Shown here one piece after another: positions 1 through 10,700 of a stretch of 64,000 nucleotides of DNA. A model generated the notes under the pieces. That model was not told the origin of the DNA. It ran no database searches and saw nothing but the letters and a program-made list of their open reading frames with translations. Within the stretch, counting starts at the first letter, position 1. The number at the start of each line of letters is the position of its first letter. This DNA is from Histomonas meleagridis (taxonomy: Eukaryota > Parabasalia > Tritrichomonadida > Dientamoebidae): assembly GCA_020186115.1 (NCBI GenBank), contig WSYJ01000113.1, positions 248,001-312,000 on the forward strand, written 5' to 3'. The position numbers were made by a program, and so were the translations under genes.

Positions 1-1143
1 TCGGCAATGTTTCATATTTCAATATTCCATTTAGTTCAACGCAATCAATTTTTTCAATTATATCACAAAATCTTTTACAGAGATAACCATCTTGAATCGG
101 AGCATCGGCATAGTAATACTTTGCCTTTAGCTCTGGGTTTCTAGAAATATATTTCAAAAAGGCAGAACATTGTGAATCTTGAATAAGATTAATTACAAAA
201 TCAATAAAATATGGGAAGCCTCCTCTTTCTATCATCTGTGACCTGTTAATTGACGACTGAAGTGATGCCGTGTTAAGTTTTGTCTGTTTACTATTTGTCA
301 TATAAATAAAGATTTCATCTAACATCTTCTTAGGGCTGCAGCTGACTCCGAAGGCAAAGAACTCTGCAATTAGTGAAATCATTTTTGCAACTTCTGGTTG
401 TGAAAGATTGATTATTTGATCTGAAAATGAAACGTGTTGAACAGAATGTTCAAAAAGATTGGACACTTCTGCACAGTAATCAATGGCCGAAGTGTTTTCG
501 CTTTTTGTTTCTTGAATTTTTAGATAAGATGCATTGAGATCAGATTTCATTTGATCGATTGTAACTTCTGCGGTCTTTCCAGCAAGAGACATAAGAAGGC
601 CATCAGCAGTGTTGAGAAAAACGTTTTCCATGCCAGTAAGATCTGGTTGATAAAGAGGAGCAGATATTTGTACCTCATTAAAGTTACATTGACTGATGTC
701 AAAAGATTCTGCATTTGATTGAATGGATTCTCTGATAGTGGATAGTTTTTCTTGAAGTGTTTTTTGATCATTTGTATCAAATATTTCTTGTTTTTGTTCA
801 GGTTTTGTATAATTTGCTTGAAACTCCTTTTCTCTTTTTTCCAGGTATTCCTTAACACCTGTGCGAATGTTTGAATGCTCGCTTTGTGTAAAGAAGGTAT
901 TTGTTTTTGGAATTTGTGAAATTGAAATTAAACCAGATTTCGATTGTTCAGAATCAACATGAACAATACTTTGGGTGCTTTCTGTTATGTCAATAACTGG
1001 AATTTCAGATGATTCCTTTGTCTTATGCTTCCTCTTACGTTTTTTTGTCTTTCCTTCTTGTACAATTTGATCTACAGGTTCTGTTTTAGAGGTTTCTTCA
1101 GTGTGTTTATGTTTTGAATGATGGTGCTCTTGCGTTTGACTCA
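1..1143 (-). CDS. RUN-domain-like protein, C-terminus off the left edge (partial)
   Basis: An uninterrupted minus-strand frame runs from an ATG at 1143 to base 1, about 381 codons with no stop. The first 60 residues are His/Lys rich and end in a basic block (KKRKRKHK). A polar, probably coiled stretch follows. The last 110 residues look like a RUN domain: the pattern is a helix, then FIDFVINLIQDSQCSAFL, then NPELKAKYYYADAPIQD, which resembles the family's NP.L..KYY.P.A.L.D signature. RUN domains usually bind Rab- or Rap-type small GTPases in membrane traffic. The open frame continues about 35 codons upstream of the ATG without another ATG, so a 5' exon or lost start is possible. The domain call is by eye; a profile search could overturn it. 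Confidence 0.5.
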
Positions 1144-1329
1144 TCCAAATTGCTCCAGTTAAACTTTTGTCAAACCCACTTTTTGAATATTTTACACGCA
1201 CACTTTTGAATAAAGATTCCAATTCATCCCAATGTTTCCAAAGAACTCAAAACAATTTAAGTTATAGTGTTAATAAGTCTAAAATTATTTTACACCTTCT
1301 AATGAAGGAGAATGTATTTGCGATTTTGT

Positions 1330-1735
1330 AAGTGAAACATTATTTTTGTACTTTGGATAATTCAAACTTGGAAAATAACAATTCAAATAAGAACAAATCC
1401 AATTGAGCCACAGACAATGCCAATTAAAGTTTTTGATGAAAGGCCTTGGTTTTGTTCAGTGGAATGACTTTTTATTGTAACGTAAAGAGTAAAGTCGTAA
1501 TAACATGTGGAAGAGAAATGTATCGAATATTCATAATAAATATAGAGTGTCTAATAACAAATATTAATTGAATTAGTCATAGGAAGTAAGATTGTGCTGG
1601 GTAATAACGTGTTATTTATGATTAATAACAATAATTAAAGAGTTAAAGAATATGAATGTTTATTCATGTGAATGAATTCAAATTTGAATGTATGTGTTGA
1701 ACAAGGAGATGAATTGCATTCTTTCTGCTGATGTA
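1330..1735 (-). pseudogene. Decayed tail of a single-pass surface protein
   Basis: Read on the minus strand, this gene-free stretch still gives a Ser/Thr/Tyr-rich stalk (THTFKFEF, then LYIYYEYSIHFSS) and a hydrophobic segment starting GLSSKTLIGIVCGS, with scattered stops including one inside the membrane segment. The layout matches the C-terminal stalk and anchor of the intact surface proteins at 2388-3938 and 51492-52799. The anchor itself is closest to that of the beta-helix protein at 44725-46611 (GLSNGTIAGIVIG). No ectodomain is recognisable. Confidence 0.45.
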
Positions 1736-1746
1736 CCTTTGTTAAA

Positions 1747-2265
1747 ATGAAAAGAAAATCAGATCTTTTAGTGAAAATAGATAAAAAATTTCAAACATTA
1801 AAGATACAATTTTAGGACATAAAATACCTTAATGAATGTTATGCAAAGTATTCACAAAATCTCCCAAGAAGTATTCCAATTTTGGATTATGAAGATGGTT
1901 GAATGTCAATGATGACCAACGATTAATCGCTTAATTAAGCGTTTATCAATTCGGCTGGAATAGAGATGATCTAATACTTAAAAATGTACCTAATGATAAA
2001 CAAAACTTAGAAAAGAAGGACATTATAAATAGATTTAATCGATTATTAGAAATGATTAACCCAATAAGAATTTGGAGAATTAAGAATTCATAAAAAATCG
2101 AAAAGATCATAAACACTTAAAAAGATTATCAAGAAAAAAGAAGATGAAACTCCAAAAGAATTTCAAATTTCGCCTCGAAAATCAAATACTAAAAATATTA
2201 AATATTTAGGTATTCCTAAATCAGAAGAAAATTGCAATCTTTCAACCATAAATTTATTTTTTTTT
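1747..2265 (+). pseudogene. Possible decayed coding relic, unknown family
   Basis: Plus-strand frames give short protein-like runs separated by stops and frame changes, for example AKYSQNLPRSIPILDYEDG, GWNRDDLILKNVPNDKQN and NIKYLGIPKSEENCN. No family is recognised. A 14-bp perfect palindrome (CGCTTAATTAAGCG, 1928-1941) lies inside. It may equally be AT-rich intergenic DNA with chance open frames. Confidence 0.2.
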
Positions 2266-2387
2266 TTTTCATTTTTCATTAAAAAACTTATTTTATTAAT
2301 ATTTTATTTGTTAACATATTAAAGAAATGGAATTCAAAGTGCTATTATACTATTAAGAATTTGTATTTTGATTTGCTTATTTCATTA

Positions 2388-3938
2388 TTAAATACTTTCA
2401 ATAATATTATCTTCATTAAAATCTTTAGCAAATGGATCTTCTTCAATATGCGAAAGTTTATGACATGATGAAATATGACCCATACTTTCAATCTCTTCAA
2501 TATTTGAACTTTCAGTGTATTTGGAGTTTTCTTTAGATTTTTGATGACGAATTAAAAATATTATAAGTAAAGAAATAATAATTAATATTAATATTACTAT
2601 AACACAAACAATTATGATAACGATGTTATTTGTTTTATTATTATCATTGTTATTACTATTAATATTAAAATAATATAATGAATAATATGAATAATAAAAT
2701 GTGTATTGAACAATTGTATATTCATAATAAATATAATTAATATTCGTATATACATTTGTTGAATTTAAAAAAGTTAAGGAATATGTATTTGTTATAAATG
2801 AATTGTTGACAATATATGTTTGTGTGATAATGTAACTATAAGTTAAGGTATTGGAACATGTTAAATTTCTATAAAATGTATTTGAGTTAGTAAATTCGTT
2901 ACTTTGTGAAAATGGATTTGATTTAGTATACGAATCCGAATGTGTAAATGTTATTGTGCTAATGTTAGCATAAAATTCATAAAAATATGAATAACCTGAT
3001 TCGAGTTCTTCATGTTGAATTGTATCATTATACATGAATTCATCACTCAAAATTGAAACTTCAATGTCATTATTTAACATTTGTGGAAATAATATCATTT
3101 TACATTCAATAGTTTCAGAGTTATTCATATTGCAAAGATTTGTAATATTCCAATTATTAAGTGGAAGTGAATCATTATTTATATTTGCTGTTCCATTTAA
3201 TATATTAAAAGTTCCATTATGCTTTAGCCCATTAAAAAATATTGAAATATTTGAATAATTTCTTTTAGTATTTTGATGTACAGTCAAATAGAAATGAGAC
3301 ATTTTATGCATAAAAAAGAATTCTTCATATTGAATATCACCATAAATTGGAAGTGAAACATTTACCTTGGTTGCAAACATAATATCCATTTCTCTTTGAG
3401 TCGACAAATTTTGTTTACTTGTGTCTTTATATAAAATATTATTCGAGGAGTTATAAGGATAATAAGATATCATATCAAATTCTATAAAATCTGTTGGCAT
3501 CCAAAAACTTGGTATAAATATACCAGTGGATTGAAGAGTATAAGGAACGTTTGAATAGTCGAGTAGGAAAGTATTATTATAAAATACTAATAAACCAATT
3601 GTGTCATTTAGCTCCCATGATTCGACAGATGAATATAATGAATTTTGATATATAGGCATTGTTGATTTCGTTGATATGGGTGATTTGCTTTGTAATATTG
3701 ATTCTCCCTTTAATACTTTATGTGCTTCATTCATGATATTGGCCCAGCCTTTACAGCTGTTCATGCTTTTGAATGAATGTTCTTTTGGTATTGATAAATC
3801 TATTTCAATTATAGGTCGACGTCTCAAAATGCCTATCTGAAGATTTGCATGCAATCCAGGTAGTGGGTCGATTTTAATACCTTTCATATATATAACTGCA
3901 GCGAACAAAAAGGAAAGCATATTAATAATTTGGTTCAA
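2388..3938 (-). CDS. Single-pass membrane surface protein with BspA-type stalk and tail
   Basis: A 516-residue protein with a hydrophobic N-terminus (NMLSFLFAAVIY) that could be a signal peptide. The ectodomain of about 320 residues has many N-glycosylation sequons and no leucine-rich repeats; I do not recognise its fold. From about residue 330 comes a Ser/Thr/Asn/Tyr-rich stalk with repeats such as SQSNEFTNSNTF, then one long hydrophobic segment (IVIIIVCVIVILILIIISLL) and a cytoplasmic tail with IEEDPFAKDF close to the end. Stalk, anchor and tail resemble the end of the leucine-rich-repeat protein at 51492-52799. A type I surface receptor or adhesin is likely; the ligand is unknown. The gene is divergent from the importin-like gene. 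Confidence 0.7.
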   Translation of the reverse strand: MNQIINMLSFLFAAVIYMKGIKIDPLPGLHANLQIGILRRRPIIEIDLSIPKEHSFKSMNSCKGWANIMNEAHKVLKGESILQSKSPISTKSTMPIYQNSLYSSVESWELNDTIGLLVFYNNTFLLDYSNVPYTLQSTGIFIPSFWMPTDFIEFDMISYYPYNSSNNILYKDTSKQNLSTQREMDIMFATKVNVSLPIYGDIQYEEFFFMHKMSHFYLTVHQNTKRNYSNISIFFNGLKHNGTFNILNGTANINNDSLPLNNWNITNLCNMNNSETIECKMILFPQMLNNDIEVSILSDEFMYNDTIQHEELESGYSYFYEFYANISTITFTHSDSYTKSNPFSQSNEFTNSNTFYRNLTCSNTLTYSYIITQTYIVNNSFITNTYSLTFLNSTNVYTNINYIYYEYTIVQYTFYYSYYSLYYFNINSNNNDNNKTNNIVIIIVCVIVILILIIISLLIIFLIRHQKSKENSKYTESSNIEEIESMGHISSCHKLSHIEEDPFAKDFNEDNIIESI

Positions 3939-4393
3939 ACAGATTTAGAAAATTGAATTGATACACAATTTTTTGTGAAATCATTCAACTTACCTCACAA
4001 ATAGTAGATCTACTTTTTGACTAATTTACAACTCTTTTGGAAAAAAGTGACAAATCCACGAAGGGAACATGTACGTGAATAACCCCTAGAATAATGAAAA
4101 GCAATGGAATTCCTAACAACGCTACCAACTAGTCTATGAGAATTAGATTGCTGTGGTTGTAGATGATAAATATTTTAGTTTTTTGAAATTATTTGATATC
4201 AAAAATATCAAAAAGGATCAAAAAAACTCATCGAGCCTATCTTCATAAACTGGACCCTAGTGAATAATTTATTAATTTTACCCTTTATAAATAAGCATTG
4301 GTGGAAAAAGTTCTGAAAATTATTAGCAATTTTAAATGCATTTTAAATAGATTTTTTTTCAACGCATTTTAATCGTTTTTGTTGTTCCACTTT
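3939..4393. other. Intergenic region between divergent genes
   Basis: AT-rich, with no open frame worth calling and no M3-like octamer on the side of the left gene. The right end leads into the M3-like site of the importin-like gene. Confidence 0.5.
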
Positions 4394-4401
4394 AAACGGT
4401 C
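4394..4401 (-). promoter_or_regulatory. M3-like (Myb-type) core promoter octamer
   Basis: AAACGGTC; the reverse complement GACCGTTT matches the T. vaginalis M3 consensus (A/G/T)(A/G)C(G/C)G(T/C)T(T/A/G). It lies in TTTAAACGGTCT, the same 12-mer found before the phosphatase gene at 19251-19262. The nearest ATG (4408) is 7 bases downstream but opens only an 18-codon frame; the main ORF starts at 4448. Confidence 0.5.
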
Positions 4402-4407
4402 TACATA

Positions 4408-4464
4408 ATGGGTGAACGTTTACTCTATTTCGCTGCTCTATCAACAAATGTTTCCCAGTATTAA
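4408..4464 (+). other. Short upstream open frame overlapping the start of the next gene
   Basis: An ATG 7 bases after the M3-like site opens an 18-codon frame ending in TAA, out of frame with the importin-like gene and overlapping its ATG at 4448. It could be a regulatory uORF, or the true N-terminus displaced by a one-base indel. Confidence 0.35.
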
Positions 4465-6979
4465 AGAAGCAGTCGAAAATCTTTACAATTCAGATGAGCT
4501 TATAAGAGCTCAAGCAATCGAAGTATGCAAAAAATTTCAAACTCCGGAATATTTTAATTGGAATATTTTTCTACAATTCTCAAATTTTTCCATGCACCCT
4601 GCATACAGGATTTTTTCATATAAATCATTGATGGAAATCATCAAAAAAAATTGGAATTTTTTAGGAATTGATTTGAAAAATATGATTTCTTCCAATTTTC
4701 CTTTTTTAAATGATTCACCAATTAATGGAGATCAGCTCCTTCCCACAATTATTGATTGTGCTTCATGTTATTTAACTTATGCTTCTTCACCAGAAAACAT
4801 TATAAATTTTTTTAATCAATTTCAAAACTTTCATATCCTTTTCTGTGCCCCGTTACTTGCAACTTTCTTAGAGTCACTAAACACAAGCATTTTACCAAAA
4901 GAACGAAATAAACTTTTTACAAATTCCTTTATCACAAAAATTACATCATTTGTAAAAATAATTATTATTGAGCCGCTTTTTAGATGTAATGCTGATAGTC
5001 AAGAGTTTCTGTATCTCTTAAATTTAGTTTCAATTATTTTTCAATCATCAGCAGAATTTATTAAAATCGTTCTATCTGATCCTCAAACCCAGGATTTTTT
5101 TGCAGGAATTTCTTCATTTCTTTGGCAATTTACAAATAACAATTCAATATGTAAAATCTATGATTCAATTCTTGAAACAGGAATCCCATTTGTTCCTATA
5201 ATAGGACAATTAATATCTACATCAAAGTTCTTTCTCGAGAATTATTCTGCTTTATTTGTTCCATCGATTCCTTCTGACATTAATTATTCACAATGTCTGT
5301 TTTCATTTCTTGAACGTTTACCAATTTTTTTTCAGTTACTAAATTACGTTAACCCGGAGACCGTTTTTCTCTTTGAAATCGTATCGCACTTTTTACATTC
5401 AAATTCGCCATCGGTTATTTCCGAAACTGCTTCTTTAGCAGGTGCTTTTTTTCAACGCTATTTGGATTCAGCTGAGTTTCGCTCCGCTTTTATGAATCAA
5501 ATTTTGCTTTTTTTTCAAGAGTGTATCAATTTGATATCGACACAACTTGACCAAATCCCTGGAGCTTCTTTTGATGAGCTTTGGAATCAACAAGTCGTTC
5601 GTTCCAATCTTTTTTCATTTGTAAAAACCCTTTCAATGTATAATTTACCATTAATTGTACAAAAGATAATTGAACTTATACTTCAACAAACGCAAGAATC
5701 CCCACTCCTTGATGGCCTTATTCGAATATTATCTTCCATACTTCATCCACAACTTCCAATTCAAAATGAATCCAAGCAGCTTTCCATGTTTTTACTATCA
5801 ATTGTTATTCATCTTTCACCAAAACTACAGAACCATGCCATAGTTTTACTTACCAAACTCCTTCCATATCTTATATTTGATCAAAATGATTTAAACATAT
5901 ATTTCAATCATCTTTTAACCCTATACATATCAGGTCAATGTACAGCCTTTGATCTTCTCAATGATTATTTCCTTAAATTCTATGGAAATTTTTCACATAT
6001 TGGTATCAATATTCCACATGATCAACTTGCACAAATTCCATCCAACAACGTAAGTTATTACACCATCTCTAAGCTCTTTTTTTCCGACACGTTTTCTCTT
6101 GCGAATGCGATAGAAGAACTTCAATGGTTTACAACGTCATTTAATTTTCATGATCCTGAACATCAAATCCGACTCAACCAAACTATTTCTCGAGCATTTG
6201 ATTTTATATCGACCATTCAGACAGTTCTTGATCCGAACATTATTACATTGTTATTTGAGAGTAATAATGTCATCATTCGAATCATTAATAACATTGACAA
6301 TGAAAATCAATCATCGAAACTTATTACGCCATTACAGAACTTATCTAAATCGATTTTATATATTACAAGTAATAACATTTATATAAGTTATATAATAAAT
6401 GAAATTAATCGAATCGAATTTCCAAACACATTTTTTAATTGCACATTTATATGGCTGAAAACATTAATAATTCCGTTGCTACAAATGTTACATCAATACG
6501 TTCCAAATGATGTTTCTGTTTTTTCGTACAAAATTTGTTTGCATTTCGTTCCTTTAATTACACAAATAGAAAATAACGTGTCAAAGAAAATCACAATTTT
6601 GATTTGCGATGTTACAAAGTTTTTGGACTCGAATAACACAATCGAAGTGTTGCTGCACTGTCTGAGGGCGAACTTGGACGACTTCAGAGTCTTCGTTTCC
6701 ATATTTAAGGCAGCGTGCTGTAAAGATTTAAATGTTTTGCCTTTCCTGTGGAACGACATCATTACGATAATTAAGGACCAGCAGCAGCAGCAGTACACTG
6801 ACTTCGTCGCAGAGGAATTAATGGAAATGTGCAAAAGGTTCGGAAATGATATTAATGTGCTGAAGGCGCTGCAGGGAGTTAGCGAGGAAAAAGTCGAGTG
6901 GCTGAGGGAAAGAATAGCAAACGTGTCAACGATGAAAGGCGTCAAAAGGTGTTTTAAGTTGTTTATAAATATTCAATAA
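4448..6979 (+). CDS. Importin-beta/exportin-like helical repeat protein
   Basis: About 843 residues of amphipathic helices typical of HEAT-type repeats. The first 60 residues (SIKEAVENLYNSDELIRAQA, then a Tyr/Phe-rich helix and a YKSLMEIIKKNW segment) resemble the N-terminal Ran-binding helices of karyopherins, where short repeats shield nuclear cargo. No catalytic motif is present. I start it at the first ATG in frame (4448); the open frame extends to 4412 only through a GTG. The last 350 bases are clearly richer in G+C than the middle and include a CAG run coding for QQQQQ. The stop is TAA followed by A. The karyopherin call rests on the N-terminus and length; another HEAT-repeat family remains possible. 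Confidence 0.5.
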   Translation: MFPSIKEAVENLYNSDELIRAQAIEVCKKFQTPEYFNWNIFLQFSNFSMHPAYRIFSYKSLMEIIKKNWNFLGIDLKNMISSNFPFLNDSPINGDQLLPTIIDCASCYLTYASSPENIINFFNQFQNFHILFCAPLLATFLESLNTSILPKERNKLFTNSFITKITSFVKIIIIEPLFRCNADSQEFLYLLNLVSIIFQSSAEFIKIVLSDPQTQDFFAGISSFLWQFTNNNSICKIYDSILETGIPFVPIIGQLISTSKFFLENYSALFVPSIPSDINYSQCLFSFLERLPIFFQLLNYVNPETVFLFEIVSHFLHSNSPSVISETASLAGAFFQRYLDSAEFRSAFMNQILLFFQECINLISTQLDQIPGASFDELWNQQVVRSNLFSFVKTLSMYNLPLIVQKIIELILQQTQESPLLDGLIRILSSILHPQLPIQNESKQLSMFLLSIVIHLSPKLQNHAIVLLTKLLPYLIFDQNDLNIYFNHLLTLYISGQCTAFDLLNDYFLKFYGNFSHIGINIPHDQLAQIPSNNVSYYTISKLFFSDTFSLANAIEELQWFTTSFNFHDPEHQIRLNQTISRAFDFISTIQTVLDPNIITLLFESNNVIIRIINNIDNENQSSKLITPLQNLSKSILYITSNNIYISYIINEINRIEFPNTFFNCTFIWLKTLIIPLLQMLHQYVPNDVSVFSYKICLHFVPLITQIENNVSKKITILICDVTKFLDSNNTIEVLLHCLRANLDDFRVFVSIFKAACCKDLNVLPFLWNDIITIIKDQQQQQYTDFVAEELMEMCKRFGNDINVLKALQGVSEEKVEWLRERIANVSTMKGVKRCFKLFINIQ

Positions 6980-7083
6980 ATAGAAATTTTATGTTTTAGT
7001 AAGTAATGAGATGAAATTGAGAATGAAAGAAATTGAAGGAGAAATTAGAAAATAATTACTTGAATAATATTTACAATACGAAA

Positions 7084-7154
7084 GTCTCCGTAGTCTAATG
7101 GTTAGAATAGGAGTTTAACACGCTCTTGACGGCAGTTCGATCCTGCCCGGAGAC
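7084..7154 (+). tRNA. tRNA-Val (anticodon AAC)
   Basis: A 71-base cloverleaf. Acceptor stem GTCTCCG pairs with CGGAGAC. The anticodon stem GGAGT/GCTCT closes the loop TTAACAC, giving anticodon AAC. T-stem GGCAG/CTGCC closes TTCGATC. The D-arm (GTCTAATGGTTAGAAT) is weakly paired. A-box (TAGTCTAATGG) and B-box (AGTTCGATCCT) sequences of a pol III gene are in place, CCA is not encoded, and there is no intron. Confidence 0.93.
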
Positions 7155-7155
7155 A

Positions 7156-7169
7156 ATTTTTTGTTTTTT
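7156..7169 (+). terminator. Pol III T-run terminator of tRNA-Val
   Basis: Directly after the discriminator base come runs of T (ATTTTTTGTTTTTTT), the standard RNA polymerase III stop. Confidence 0.8.
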
Positions 7170-7708
7170 TAATGTTCTTTTTTGAAATTCATAAAAAATT
7201 CAATCATTATATCTAAAATGGAAAATATTAGACACAAAAATAGTTTTTTATCATTTGGGATATTGAATTCGTAAAAACAGTACACAAATTAAAGATGCAG
7301 TTAGATGAAATGATTATGTGCGATTTCTATAAGATATGAGTATGATACCAAGAATAAACAGCCTCTCCTATAAGAATATATTTTGGAACTTTTTTATTAT
7401 AAAATAAATATGAGTAAAGTGCAGATGCTATTCCTCTCACGTGAGAGGAAAAAGTGATGATGTATCATTATCAGTCACTTTTTTATGCTATTGAATTGTA
7501 ATTGATCGGTCACTAATATATTTTAAAACTTAATTTTCTCAAAGTGCATTATGCATTTAGAGCTAGAAACATTTATATCTATATGAATAAAATGATTTTA
7601 GAAGCATAAATCATAAAAACATTTTCAAAAATTTGTCAATGATTCGATGTTATCGTTTGCATACGCTTTCATTTGCAGTTATGCAAAATCTTTTATTTAA
7701 CAGAACAT
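7170..7708. other. Intergenic region with palindrome and hairpin
   Basis: No gene seen. A 20-bp perfect palindrome centred on CACGTG (7431-7450) is followed at once by a second inverted repeat (AAAGTGA...TCACTTT, 7451-7481) and a T-run. The rest is plain AT-rich DNA between the tRNA and the 3' end of the CFAP65 gene. Confidence 0.6.
7431..7481. repeat. Perfect palindrome plus adjacent inverted repeat
   Basis: 7431-7450 reads TTCCTCTCACGTGAGAGGAA, identical on both strands with a CACGTG (E-box) core. 7451-7481 is an inverted repeat with 7-bp arms around a 17-base loop that itself contains TGATGTATCA, and ends in six T. It could be a protein-binding site, a cruciform or the end of a small RNA gene. 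Confidence 0.6.
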
Positions 7709-10700
7709 TTATTTATTTGTTTTGAATCCGCTAATTTGGACAATTTCGTTTTCCAAAGAGAACTTTCCTTCGCATGCCTCGTCTACAATTTCGTCGATCA
7801 CATCCCTTAAGAATGACTGCACATCGTCAGCTATTTTTGTCTCATTCACTTTCACGTTTTCCACTGAAACGTTTTCGTCTTCTTTATATAACTGTTGGAA
7901 GTATGGAATGTTTTTCTGTCTAATCTCTGCATTTTTCATTGCGTACTTTCTTAACTGTTCGTCAGCTAATGCTTCATTAAACACGTTCATGAGCAGGCCT
8001 CCGATTTCATCTTTATATTTCTCGTTGACATTTTTCGGATTTTGTACATCAAAGTAAAAAGTGTCAACTGAACCGAACTCATTTCTATAGTCATTTTCGG
8101 TTATTGCGTCAAAAACGACGTCGATGAACTGACAGAACTGGCAAATGACATTTTGATTTTCATCTTCTAAAACGTTTTCTTCTCGTTTTCCGATATGAGA
8201 AGAGAACAAATTTGCTTCTCTCGAAGTGTTATTCTTCAAGTTCTTGAAGGTCCTATCGATTACACTCTCCCAATTTTCACTTTTTTGCTTTAACATTTTT
8301 AAGTTATTAATCCGATTATTACTATTAATTGGAGGGTCAATCGCGATAATTTCGTCAACAAATTCTTCTTCTTCTTCTTCATTGACAACTTCTTCGTTAT
8401 TAACATTTTCATCTATTTCATTTTCATTGTTTATTTCAGTAAATATTATTGGAATAGTGTTGAAACTAATTAAAGGAACATTTGGCGAATTAACTTTCAA
8501 AATTAATTTCAACTTTTCGCCAGCTTCAATTATACCATTTTTAGGTTCCAATTTTAACATATTTGAATTTTGTTTGTTGTTGTTGATGATAAATTCATAC
8601 GATTTATCACTAATGTTTTGCATATAAATAATTTTATTTGTGCTCACAAAAATTGGTATATCACCGAAATTTATAAATTGTTCACTTAAAATTATTGGAG
8701 AAACGTTTTGTATACTTAAAGAATTCGGAGGGAAAATTGGCCAATTAATGATATATTCATCATAATCGGTATGAATACCTTTTCCTTTTAAGTTTACAGT
8801 AAAGTTATTACCATTTTCACATGTAACTAATATTGGCGCTTCATATTCTTTCGCTTCTAAAGGCTTAAAAATCCATTTAATTAAAATCGACGTTTTCCTT
8901 TTGATGATACCGAAAGGATTTAAACATTTAATTATTTCGAAGTTATGATTATTTTCATTTAATTCATTAACTTGTGTTAAATCTATTTGATAATTTGCAT
9001 CTAAGTTTGAAAAGTTATTAATTTTTAATGTTTGTATTGGAGGTGATAAAGATCCAATAGGCATTTGTTGGAATTCGAAGTATTTATATTGTGGAATTAA
9101 ATAAGGATTTGTTTTATTTAAAGTTTTCCCTTTAAGTAATAACTTTATAATTCTTCCGTTTTGTATTGATAATATTATTGGTAATTGATGACATTCGATA
9201 TATTTATGATAATAAGTTAATTGTAAAGTAATTGTTTCATTTGGATTTAAAAAGAATTTCTTCATATTCACTTTAAATAACTTCGCTTGAATGATTTGAT
9301 CTTGTTTAAGTTTGTCATTATCAATCTCATCAGGTAACGCCCAATATTCCGGATCAATATTAATATCATTTGGGAAATTAATTGAGAAATTAAATGAAAT
9401 ATGACCGACATTTTTAAAACAGATATAATATGTTGTTGGCTTTGAGTTTATTATATATGAACCGAAGTCGATTTCAAATGTTTTTAATTTATTGACTAAT
9501 GAATCACATTTTAATATATTTAATTCTTCATTAATCAAATTAATGTTACAATTAATCCATGAATTATTACGTGAATATTTCGTCGAAAAAATATCAATGA
9601 TAGATAAATGTGGAAAACATCCAATACCTTTTACAAGACATATTTCATTTGCTTTCGATTGCATTTGTTCTGTTTCTTGATAAAGTGATTCATATATTAA
9701 TGAACACATAATAGAATCAGTAATTAATCCGGAACTATTTGGTTGGAATCGAATTTCTATTTCTCGTGATGAACGTGCTGGTAATATATCTTTCGAAGGA
9801 TTAAACATAACAATTTTCGAATTTCTGGATTTAGTCCTTAATACGAATTTCATTTGTGAATCACTATGATTTGTAATGATTAAAGTAGAAGAAGAAATAG
9901 AATTAATTCGAACATAACCAAAATCAATTTCTTTAGGTTTGGAATCAATGATACAATCAGTGACTAATGTTGAAATCGTTAATGGATAATGTTGAACACT
10001 TTTTAATGTATTCATTAATGAATTCTCAATATGAATATTCTCTTTACCAATGATAAATGGTAAAAAGTCTTTTGATATATATGTATTCGATGAATTAACT
10101 AATGATTGAACATTACATATTACTTCTGCTTTAAATTCACCAATTGTATTCGGATGAAAGATCCATTCACAATCAATGACTTCTTTAGAACGAACCTCAA
10201 TCGAATTTGGTTTGACCATTAATAATCGATTATATATTGTTGGTATTTTCCATTCGATTTTAATTGGTATTGTTGACTCATTAAATATTTGGATGATTTG
10301 ATTAGAAAATGATCCTAATGATATCGGATGTAAAAATAATGTCCCGTTGACTGAATATTTGATGGTTGGAATTGATGAATCACCTTTTAAGTTTAAGTTA
10401 AAGAAATTTAATGGTGAATCATTTATCGTTGCAAATATCTGTGAATGATAATGTCCTTTTTGTGTTGGATTAAACTTGACAACAAAGATTTGGAATGACC
10501 CTTTGTCGATTGTGCCTATTCGTGGATATACATTAAACGCTGTTGAAGATGAATTCAACGAATCTTTATCTGGTTTCTCTGGATCTATAATACGGATATC
10601 AAATTTAAACGCACAATCGCCGCGATTCTCGACATAAAATGTTTGGTATTTGGAGTCGCCAATTATTGCGCCTGAAAATATTAATGTTTTATGTGATGTA

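Noticed and set aside
547-858. 103-codon minus-strand ORF
   Set aside because: Out-of-frame shadow of the RUN-like gene that spans 1-1143 on the same strand.
7550-7571. TTTAGAGCTAGAAA resembles the guide-RNA scaffold of Cas9 systems
   Set aside because: A chance 14-base match in AT-rich eukaryotic DNA; no repeats, spacers, cas genes or folding partner nearby.
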